A DNA stretch of 49,430 bases from Bacteroidales bacterium (GTDB lineage Bacteria; Bacteroidota; Bacteroidia; Bacteroidales; UBA932). Positions 1 to 6,924 of this stretch are shown piece by piece (the first letter of the stretch is position 1; every line of letters starts with the position of its first letter). A program made the position numbers and the translations under genes. Under the pieces are notes generated by a model that saw only the letters and a program-made list of their open reading frames with translations, was not told where the DNA came from and did no database searches. The stretch is from the NCBI GenBank assembly GCA_024401895.1, contig JAKSKE010000006.1, positions 1-49,430 of the forward strand, read 5' to 3'.

Positions 1-182
1 GCGAAGCGCAGATGATGTGACTGGATAGAAAACACAGGGTTTTGCACGTGAGCCGGGATTCCGAAGGCTTCGGAGATTTCCCGGGGATTGAAAGCCGTAG
101 GGGCTACCTTTGCAGCATCAAGAATCTTCTCTATTTTTTCATCTTCCACAGGTCTGGAAGAAAACTCTCTTACCGAGAACCG
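1..182 (-). pseudogene. Nitroreductase-family remnant with internal deletion, runs off left edge
   Basis: Read on the minus strand from about 179 downward there is an open frame starting FSVREFSSRPVEDEKIEKIL, which is the N-terminal flavin-binding pattern of nitroreductases (S-V-R-x-F...P-V...I...I-L-x-A-A-x-x-A-P-T). About 28 codons in, straight after A-P-T-A (near base 93), it continues with FNPREISEAFGIPAHV, which resembles the C-terminal part of the same family (G-A-F-x-P...L-F-G-I-P). The roughly 100 residues that normally lie between are missing. No ATG is in frame at the start; the nearest, at about 188, is in another frame. The fragment is therefore probably a non-functional remnant. 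The family call rests on by-eye motif recognition, and the left edge of the window hides the end. Confidence 0.55.
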
Positions 183-200
183 GCATTTGGTAAAAAGAAG

Positions 201-208
201 TATATTTG
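201..208 (+). promoter_or_regulatory. Bacteroidota -7 box for the lipoprotein gene
   Basis: TATATTTG matches the Bacteroidota sigma-ABfr -7 consensus TAnnTTTG exactly. It lies 37 bases before the ATG at 246. No convincing -33 TTTG at the usual spacing was seen. Confidence 0.5.
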
Positions 209-245
209 TACGTATTCGGTCCAAACATTAAAACTGTTTTTGACA

Positions 246-1067
246 ATGAAGAACATCAAATCTGCCATCCTTATTGCCGCTCTTTTGCTTGCTTCCTGCG
301 GCAACGAACCTGGATTAACGAAGGAGCAAATCATCGAATATGGAGAAATCGGCTTTTCCGACATAGTGTCATATATTGTAGTTGGATATCAAAGCCATTG
401 GGAAGATATGAACCCCGACGAGATGGAACTCAGCAATGTATATTGCTATTGTTCCCCGCATTGCGGATTCTGCCAGAAGGACATCAACGGCGACGGCATC
501 CCGGAGCTTCTCATAGGTGACAGATTCGAAGACGGAAACACGGTCCTGTATGACATCTACACCATACATCCCAAGACCGCGTCCCTGATTCATCTTGCAA
601 GCGGTGGGGAGCGTGACAGGTTCACTGTAACCGAGTCCGGAACAATCATCGAAGAAGGCTCAAACTCGGCTTCTGACAGTTTTATGAAGGCATATCAGAT
701 CAAGAAAGGGAAACTGGTGGAAATGAAAGCTGTAACATTGGAGAATTGCCCTATGGATATTGACATTACCACATTCGCGAGCCTGGTACACCAAAACAAG
801 ATCGTCTGCGGAGGCTATTCCGAAGTCAGGGAACCCGACGAGGATGAATATCAACTCTTCCGCGAGGTCACCGATAATGTGGAAGGGATGACCTTCACTC
901 CCCTTACCGTCCAGACTCAGGTCGTGGCCGGCATCAACTACAAGTTCTATTGCAGATTCAGCGACGGCAGTGAGGAATACAGCCCCGGCCATTGCTATCT
1001 CACAATATACAAGCCTCTTCCGGGACAGGGAGAACCCACAATCACCTCAATCGAAAAGTTGAAATAA
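246..1067 (+). CDS. Hypothetical secreted lipoprotein
   Basis: The protein is 273 aa and I do not recognise a characterised family. The ATG at 246 gives a clear lipoprotein signal (MKNIKSAILIAALLLASC): Lys residues, a hydrophobic stretch and a lipobox with Cys at residue 18. The reading frame stays open back to base 42, but that extension has no signal character and crosses both the promoter box at 201 and the nitroreductase remnant. The mature part holds a calcium-loop-like stretch D-I-N-G-D-G-I-P-E near residues 81-89, resembling FG-GAP/VCBS or dockerin loops, with several Cys just before it. It probably sits on the periplasmic side of a membrane. It has its own promoter and is followed by 117 bases before the next gene. 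Confidence 0.7.
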   Translation: MKNIKSAILIAALLLASCGNEPGLTKEQIIEYGEIGFSDIVSYIVVGYQSHWEDMNPDEMELSNVYCYCSPHCGFCQKDINGDGIPELLIGDRFEDGNTVLYDIYTIHPKTASLIHLASGGERDRFTVTESGTIIEEGSNSASDSFMKAYQIKKGKLVEMKAVTLENCPMDIDITTFASLVHQNKIVCGGYSEVREPDEDEYQLFREVTDNVEGMTFTPLTVQTQVVAGINYKFYCRFSDGSEEYSPGHCYLTIYKPLPGQGEPTITSIEKLK

Positions 1068-1152
1068 AGGAAAGGACGGGATTGTGCCTCGGTGGTGCAG
1101 CGAGAAATACAATGAAATCTACGCTGACTCCAGGTTGCATATCGTAGAAGAC

Positions 1153-1184
1153 AGAGTGCTTGGTAACCTCTTAAAAACAAGAAA
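1153..1184 (+). promoter_or_regulatory. preQ1-I riboswitch aptamer overlapping the translation start
   Basis: The bases form an H-type pseudoknot of preQ1 class I layout. P1 is AGAG (1153-1156) with CTCT (1168-1171). The first loop ends in CTTG (1159-1162), which pairs perfectly with CAAG (1178-1181). GTAAC (1163-1167) provides the conserved C used to read preQ1, and an A-rich strand (1173-1177) lies between P1 and the second half of P2. The aptamer ends three bases before the ATG at 1185, so ligand binding would hide the ribosome landing site. Its position in front of a queuosine-precursor transporter matches the known biology of this class. P1 has only four pairs, which is short. Confidence 0.85.
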
Positions 1185-1874
1185 ATGAAAGCAAAAAAAC
1201 ACTCGGTGAGTGTGCTGTTTATGCTTCTCAGCATACTCTTCTGCGTTTGCCTTATCGCGGCAAACGTGTTCGAAACCAAACAAATCGCATTCTTCGGCCA
1301 TAGCCAGACCGGTGGCCTGATCGTATTCCCCATTTCATATATCATAAACGACGTGGTGTGCGAGGTGTGGGGGTTCAAGAAGGCCCGATTGCTTATTTGG
1401 ACGGGCTTCATAATGAACTTCTTCTTCGTGGGCGTAGGAGCGCTTTGCGACCTGCTCCCGGCAGCTGCCTATTGGGATAACGCCGAAGGCTTTCACGCCA
1501 TCTTCGGACTTGCTCCACGCATTGCCTGCGCCTCATTCGCGGCCTTCCTCTGCGGAAGTTTCGTGAATGCTTACGTTATGTCGAAGATGAAACTCCGTGA
1601 CGGGCAGAAGCGTTTCTCACTGCGTGCCATATTGAGCACCCTGCTCGGTGAAACTACGGACTCCCTCATCTTCTTCCCGTTGGCTTTTCTGGGTATCATT
1701 CCTGTCGGGGAACTGCCCTGGGTAATGTTTGTCCAGGTATTGCTAAAGACCGCGTATGAAATTATTATTCTCCCTCTAACCATACGCATCGTGGCCTGGG
1801 TGAAGAAGCACGAACAGACTGATGTATATGACAATGACATCTCGTACAGCATCTGGAAGCTATTTGATTTGTAA
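1185..1874 (+). CDS. yhhQ: Queuosine precursor transporter (YhhQ/COG1738 family)
   Basis: This is a 229-aa integral inner-membrane protein with about six hydrophobic segments (for example around residues 7-27, 62-85, 106-130, 155-175 and 180-200). Family hallmarks are visible: N-V-F-E-T-K after the first membrane segment, F-P-I-S-Y-I-I-N-D-V-V-C-E-V-W-G-F near residues 46-62, and the L-G-E-T-T-D-S-L-I-F-F-P region near 153-164. Members import preQ0/preQ1 or queuine for tRNA queuosine synthesis. The call is supported independently by the preQ1-I riboswitch ending just before the start codon, which predicts repression of translation when preQ1 is plentiful. Which precursor is carried cannot be told. 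Confidence 0.9.
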   Translation: MKAKKHSVSVLFMLLSILFCVCLIAANVFETKQIAFFGHSQTGGLIVFPISYIINDVVCEVWGFKKARLLIWTGFIMNFFFVGVGALCDLLPAAAYWDNAEGFHAIFGLAPRIACASFAAFLCGSFVNAYVMSKMKLRDGQKRFSLRAILSTLLGETTDSLIFFPLAFLGIIPVGELPWVMFVQVLLKTAYEIIILPLTIRIVAWVKKHEQTDVYDNDISYSIWKLFDL

Positions 1875-1898
1875 ACAATCGATTGTCATAAGGAATAT

Positions 1899-1906
1899 TA
1901 TCTTTG
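1899..1906 (+). promoter_or_regulatory. Bacteroidota -7 box for the antiporter gene
   Basis: TATCTTTG is an exact TAnnTTTG match in the 112-base gap before the antiporter. It implies a leader of about 75 bases before the ATG at 1987, in which I saw no known RNA element. Confidence 0.5.
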
Positions 1907-1986
1907 TAAAAATATCTGTTCTATGCAATCATCATATCAGATCAAATAATTTATGACATTTACAGATTATTCCTCAGTTTAGAATT

Positions 1987-3591
1987 ATGGCGCTTTACCT
2001 TTTGATATTCTCGGTGATTGTCATCATCTGCATATTCTTCAACAAGTTTTCCGGAAAAGTGGGGATACCGGTCCTCCTCTTCTTCCTGATGCTAGGTCTT
2101 CTGTGCGGCAGCCAGTATGACGAATTTGCATCTCAAAGCGGATTGGTTGTCAGAGACATAAGCACCATAGCACTCATCTTCATAATGTTCTATGGCGGCT
2201 TCGGAACCAGATGGAAATCGGCCAGGCCCATTGTCGTGGAAGCAGGCTTGCTCGCGACCATCGGAGTGACCCTCACCGCGGTCTTCGTGGGATTGTTCTG
2301 CCATTTCGCTTTGCGCTGGGCCTGGCTGGAGAGTTTCCTGATGGGGGCAGTGATAAGTTCAACGGATGCGGCAACGGTATTTTCCATCCTCCGCTCCCGC
2401 AAACTGGGCCTAAAGAACAACAGTGCTCCCCTGCTCGAGGTGGAGAGCGGTTCCAACGACCCTATGTCCTATATGCTCACTGCCGTAATGCTGTCGCTGT
2501 TCGAAGGTGGCATCACTGCCGGAGGCATAGTATGGCAAATATTCTCCCAGATAATCTTCGGCGCCGCAGGCGGACTGATCATAGCGACCGGAGCCGTGTT
2601 CCTTATGAGAAGAATCAGGTTCCAGAGCAACGGATTCGACCTGCTGCTGTTCATAGCCATTGCGCTAGTATCCTACGCACTGCCAGACCTGGCCGGTGGC
2701 AACGGATATCTGAGCGCCTATATTGTGGGTATAGTGCTCGGAAACACAGAGTTCCCCGAAAGGAAACCTCTGATCTCGCTGTTCGACGCCATTACAAGCC
2801 TGATGCAGATAGTCATCTTCTTCCTGCTTGGAATGCTGGCAATTCCGTCGAGCCTGCTTCATTCGCTGCTTCCGGCTCTCATAATATTCGCATTCCTTAC
2901 AATCGCAGCACGCCCGCTGGCTGTGTGCGGAGTTCTGGTCCCGTTCAAAAAATATCCTTTCCAACAGTTGAAACTGATTTCATTCGTGGGACTTAGAGGA
3001 GCGGCATCCATAGTGTTTGCCATAAACATCCTCACCTCTGGAGTGGAATTGCAGAACGACATATTCAGCATTGTGTTCTGCGTAGTGCTCATATCCATTG
3101 CTCTGCAGGGTTCGTTGATTCCTGCCGTAGCGAAGGCAACGGGAATGACAGATGCGGGAGAGGATGCGATGACGACCTTCAGCGATTTCAGCGAAAATGC
3201 AGAAATGTCCTTCGGAGCCATCCGCATAGATGATACGAGCAGTTGGAACAACCGTCAGGTCAAGGACCTGGACTTGCCTCTGGACTGTATCATTACGCTG
3301 GTGGTGCGGGGCGAGGAACGCATAGTGCCGGAGGGGAACACCCTGCTTCAGTCGGGAGACGAAATAGTCATCTGCCTGCGCTCTTTCCGGGGCAAGAGCA
3401 CCGACAATCTTATCCAACATCCTCTTTCCCAGCACAGCCGGTGGGCCGGTCACAAGGTAAGTGAATATCCGAGAAAAGACGGCAGTCTGCTCGTGATGAT
3501 TCAGAGAGGAAATGAAAAGATAATTCCCAACGGGAATACCGTACTCGAGGAGGGTGATATAATTGTACTGCTCAAAAGAGACGCGGCGTAG
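1987..3591 (+). CDS. K+/H+ antiporter of CPA1 type with two RCK-C domains (NhaP2/CvrA-like)
   Basis: The protein is 534 aa. Residues 1 to about 385 form a cation/proton antiporter membrane domain of about 12 helices, with the S-S-T-D-A-A-T-V stretch near residues 124-131 and E-x-G-S-N-D-P near 153-159, which are the characteristic half-helix and ion-binding region. Two RCK-C (TrkA-C) regulatory folds follow: one around 420-475 (...G-N-T-L-L-Q-S-G-D-E-I) and one around 490-533 (...G-N-T-V-L-E-E-G-D-I-I). The two end in nearly parallel sequences, pointing to an internal duplication. It sits in the inner membrane and would exchange K+ or Na+ for protons in ion and pH homeostasis. It is a single gene with its own promoter, converging on addA. 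Confidence 0.88.
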   Translation: MALYLLIFSVIVIICIFFNKFSGKVGIPVLLFFLMLGLLCGSQYDEFASQSGLVVRDISTIALIFIMFYGGFGTRWKSARPIVVEAGLLATIGVTLTAVFVGLFCHFALRWAWLESFLMGAVISSTDAATVFSILRSRKLGLKNNSAPLLEVESGSNDPMSYMLTAVMLSLFEGGITAGGIVWQIFSQIIFGAAGGLIIATGAVFLMRRIRFQSNGFDLLLFIAIALVSYALPDLAGGNGYLSAYIVGIVLGNTEFPERKPLISLFDAITSLMQIVIFFLLGMLAIPSSLLHSLLPALIIFAFLTIAARPLAVCGVLVPFKKYPFQQLKLISFVGLRGAASIVFAINILTSGVELQNDIFSIVFCVVLISIALQGSLIPAVAKATGMTDAGEDAMTTFSDFSENAEMSFGAIRIDDTSSWNNRQVKDLDLPLDCIITLVVRGEERIVPEGNTLLQSGDEIVICLRSFRGKSTDNLIQHPLSQHSRWAGHKVSEYPRKDGSLLVMIQRGNEKIIPNGNTVLEEGDIIVLLKRDAA

Positions 3592-3615
3592 TCATCAGCC
3601 CGTCCTTGTGTACTC

Positions 3616-6600
3616 TTATGCCACGTGTACCTTGTCGGCATTCACGTACCAGATATAGCCGGTCACCTTCTTGTCTCCACATCCGGGAAGGGCGCGATAC
3701 CAGTCGCAGTACGCCAAAACCTGCCGGCGGTATTTTGACAGGTTCGCATCGGCCGACCCTGTGAATTTATAGTCGACGATATCTACAGTCCCGTCGCTGC
3801 GGACTACGATTCTGTCCGGACGACGGCATACAATGTATTCCTTTTCTCCGTCGGGAAGAATGCGCGATGCGACCGGAGTCTCTTCGGTGCCGTCGCCGTT
3901 CTTCTGGAGCCTGCTGGTTTTCACAAGCATTCCCTCTTCGGTAACGATTGCCGCATCGGGGTCATACCATCCGTACTTGGAAACAGCGTTAATCCTGGCC
4001 TTGAGGTAGGCCTTGGCATCTTCTTTAGTCCCTTCGAGAACGCCCTCCTGCCATTTCGCCTCGACCGCCGCATCCACATCTTCCAAGGTGTGGACGGCCG
4101 ACAGAATCGAGTGCTGGAGAACACCTTTCAGCCGGGAGTCACTTACGCATTGCTCGCCGTTCGGGCGGAGACCGTCAAAGAATTCGCCGGCCTTGACCGA
4201 ATTGCGGACACAGGCACGGGATTCAAACACCGAATAATCTCCCGGAAGGCGTTCCTGACGGTGCAAGTCGTCGAGCAGTTTCCTCTTTTCGGAATTAGAC
4301 TCCACCTTAGGCGCCAGATAGTCTGTGACGGCAGCGGCAAGGTCGCCGAGTTCATAAACCATCCCGGTGTCATCGCTGCTCACAAGATGCCCGTCGTTCC
4401 TGTCCACAAGATACTGCGTTGCAATAGCGGCAAGATTCTCATCCTGTCTCTTGGTTTTTCCCTCAAGAATATACAAGCCGTGCCGGGCACGCGTGAATGC
4501 CACGTACAGAAGATTCATTGCATCTATGCACCTGAGCTTGTATTCTTCGGCATAAGTGCCGGAAAAAGCGGAATCGGCATTGGATTTCGACAATGAAGCA
4601 TAGTACACGAAGTCCCGGCTTCCGTCGGGCAGCGGCACTTCATCGCACGCAGCCCACCTCTGGTTATGGTGAGTGTCGAACAGCACGGCCTTATTGGCGA
4701 ACGGAACTATCACAAACTCTCCGTCAAGACCCTTGGATTTATGGATTGTCATTATGCGCACGGCCTCATCCGATGCCGACGAAGCGATTCTGGCATCCTT
4801 GCGGCCGATATATTCCAGGAAAGCGTGGAGAGAATTGCCATAATCGGTTTCATAGCCGGAGGCGATATCTACCAGAGAACTGAGATACGGTATGCTGCCC
4901 GAGAATTCCTTCCCGCCGTCCGGTGTAGTGCAATACAACGCCTTGAGTTTTGCAATCACTTTCTCACAAAGTTCAACCAGGGTCGAGTATGCAATCGTCT
5001 CTCCTTCTTCCAGAAAGTTCTCTCCGAGAGTATCCACTATGGCCTTGCTTATCTGATCCTTACCGTTGTCCATATAACGGAGGACAGCGAGCAGCCTGCG
5101 GGCTATTGCATTGCTGCTGACAAACAGGGAATCGTCGCTGTACACCCCGATTTCTTCTCGCAGAAGATCTTCGGCTATTCGGGAGCCCTGCTCCTTCCCC
5201 TTCACCAGAATGAGGATATCCTTCTTCATCACTCCCCGGGCGCACAGGTCCTTGACGATGGAAACCACCTCCGGATAAATTTTATTCTCGAGCTCAACGG
5301 TATCTTCGCAACAAATACTTTCGTAGTGCACAAAACCGTCAAAATCCTTTTTCGCAATCTGGCCCACGGTATGCGGAAGTTCATACTCCCCTTTTTCGTC
5401 CCGGTGCAGATAAATGTCCTTCAGGACGTTGCCCGCACCTGCCATCTTCGAGTCCACCTCCCGGGCAAGAGCGGCGAAAAGGTCGTTGTTGAATTCCACG
5501 ATATTGCGGCCGCTGCGGAAGTTGCTGTTCAGCGGGGTTTTCCCGATATAGGCCGCAAAGTCTTCAGGCACCTCCCGGTCGAGGATAGTATAATCTGAAT
5601 TTCGGAACCGGTAGATGCTTTGCTTGACGTCTCCTACGACAAGATTCCGGCCGCCTTTTGAATTGGCATCTGCAAGGAGCGGCTTGAAGTTCTCCCACTG
5701 GACGTGGGAGGTGTCCTGAAACTCGTCGAGCAGGTAGTGGTCGAAGCGCGTTCCAATCTTTTCGTAAATGAACGGAGCGTCGCTTCCCGCGATGATTTCA
5801 GAGAGAATTTTGGTCGTATCTTCCAGACACTTGACGTTGGCCGAGTCGGTCACCTGGGCGAAGGCCTTGAAAACGCTTACAGTGAACTTCAGATGCGGAA
5901 TATATTTCAGGAGTTCGCAAATCCGTTTCTTTCTGGCGTACGACGAGACAAGCCGGTCCATCAAAGCAGAGTTCCGGGCCAGGAAACGGTCCTTGTCCGG
6001 AGCATTCTTTGCGAACAGTTTGTCCCCGTCGCCCTTTAAGGCCAGAAGACAGGGATCCGAGAAGCGTTTGCCGGTTTCCCGATAAGAAGCAACGCCATCT
6101 CTGACATTCTTCTTCACATAATTCGATTTTTCCGTATTGTATCCGTCAATGGCGTCCAGCAGGCTGCCGGCAAGCTCGACCGATTCCGCCGCGGCCTTTT
6201 GAGCATCGGTTCTAAGGGCCTTCTCCAAATCGTTCACCCGCTTGGTAAACTTCGGCTCTCCGTGCTTAATCTCCTCTATCAGTTCAGAATATGCCGAATC
6301 CCGGTTCAGACCTTCGAAGACTCGCAGGAAGTCACCGCCCATCAAAGCCTTGGCAATATCGGTCAATTCCCGTTTGGGACTGAATTTCTTGCCGTCTGCC
6401 ATTTTTTCGCCTGTCAGGGCGCTCACCACTTTGAATACCGGGTCGTTGTCGGAGGTTATTCCCGAGAGAAGATTGTCGGCGGCTTCGCTCACCAGAGAGT
6501 CTCGGTCCAGTTCGATTCTGTAGGAATTGAACTCTCCTATTTCCCTTGCAAAATGACGCAGGACAGACTGAAAGAACGTGTCGATTGTAGATACGCTGAA

Positions 6601-6924
6601 CCGGGAATAGTTGTGGAGAAGAGTGAACAGAATGTTCTTCCAGGTTCCCGGGTCAGAAACCGTTTTACGGTCGTAAGAGCCGCAGAATTCAGTGTAGTAA
6701 TCGCTCAAAACCGGATTCTGCGACAGGATGTAAAGTTCCTGCAGGATTCGGTCCTTCATCTCTGCCGTGGCCTTGTTGGTGAAGGTTACAGCAAGGATAT
6801 GCTCGAACTCCCCGGTATCCCTCGACCCGTTTTTCAAATAAGCCCGAAGAAGTATCTCAATGTATTTCTTTGCCAGCGTATAGGTCTTGCCCGAGCCGGC
6901 AGATGCTGTAATCAACTCAATCAT
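3616..6924 (-). CDS. addA: ATP-dependent helicase/nuclease subunit A (AddA/RecB-like)
   Basis: The 1102-aa protein is a UvrD-type superfamily 1 helicase with a C-terminal nuclease. Visible motifs in order are Walker A A-S-A-G-S-G-K-T (residues 8-15), T-F-T-N-K-A-T-A-E-M (motif Ia), L-L-D-E-F-Q-D-T-S (Walker B, about 412-420), G-D-V-K-Q-S-I-Y-R-F-R (motif III), I-M-T-I-H-K-S-K-G-L-D-G (motif V) and L-L-Y-V-A-F-T-R-A-R (motif VI). The end carries R-P-D-R-I followed by D-I-V-D-Y-K, the PD-(D/E)XK nuclease signature. With AddB it processes double-strand DNA ends for RecA loading. Its ATG overlaps the addB stop by four bases (6921-6924), so the pair is translated together. Confidence 0.9.
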   Translation of the reverse strand: MIELITASAGSGKTYTLAKKYIEILLRAYLKNGSRDTGEFEHILAVTFTNKATAEMKDRILQELYILSQNPVLSDYYTEFCGSYDRKTVSDPGTWKNILFTLLHNYSRFSVSTIDTFFQSVLRHFAREIGEFNSYRIELDRDSLVSEAADNLLSGITSDNDPVFKVVSALTGEKMADGKKFSPKRELTDIAKALMGGDFLRVFEGLNRDSAYSELIEEIKHGEPKFTKRVNDLEKALRTDAQKAAAESVELAGSLLDAIDGYNTEKSNYVKKNVRDGVASYRETGKRFSDPCLLALKGDGDKLFAKNAPDKDRFLARNSALMDRLVSSYARKKRICELLKYIPHLKFTVSVFKAFAQVTDSANVKCLEDTTKILSEIIAGSDAPFIYEKIGTRFDHYLLDEFQDTSHVQWENFKPLLADANSKGGRNLVVGDVKQSIYRFRNSDYTILDREVPEDFAAYIGKTPLNSNFRSGRNIVEFNNDLFAALAREVDSKMAGAGNVLKDIYLHRDEKGEYELPHTVGQIAKKDFDGFVHYESICCEDTVELENKIYPEVVSIVKDLCARGVMKKDILILVKGKEQGSRIAEDLLREEIGVYSDDSLFVSSNAIARRLLAVLRYMDNGKDQISKAIVDTLGENFLEEGETIAYSTLVELCEKVIAKLKALYCTTPDGGKEFSGSIPYLSSLVDIASGYETDYGNSLHAFLEYIGRKDARIASSASDEAVRIMTIHKSKGLDGEFVIVPFANKAVLFDTHHNQRWAACDEVPLPDGSRDFVYYASLSKSNADSAFSGTYAEEYKLRCIDAMNLLYVAFTRARHGLYILEGKTKRQDENLAAIATQYLVDRNDGHLVSSDDTGMVYELGDLAAAVTDYLAPKVESNSEKRKLLDDLHRQERLPGDYSVFESRACVRNSVKAGEFFDGLRPNGEQCVSDSRLKGVLQHSILSAVHTLEDVDAAVEAKWQEGVLEGTKEDAKAYLKARINAVSKYGWYDPDAAIVTEEGMLVKTSRLQKNGDGTEETPVASRILPDGEKEYIVCRRPDRIVVRSDGTVDIVDYKFTGSADANLSKYRRQVLAYCDWYRALPGCGDKKVTGYIWYVNADKVHVA

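Noticed and set aside
1068..1150. Short CTCG/CGAG hairpin as lipoprotein terminator
   Set aside because: Only four base pairs and no T run.
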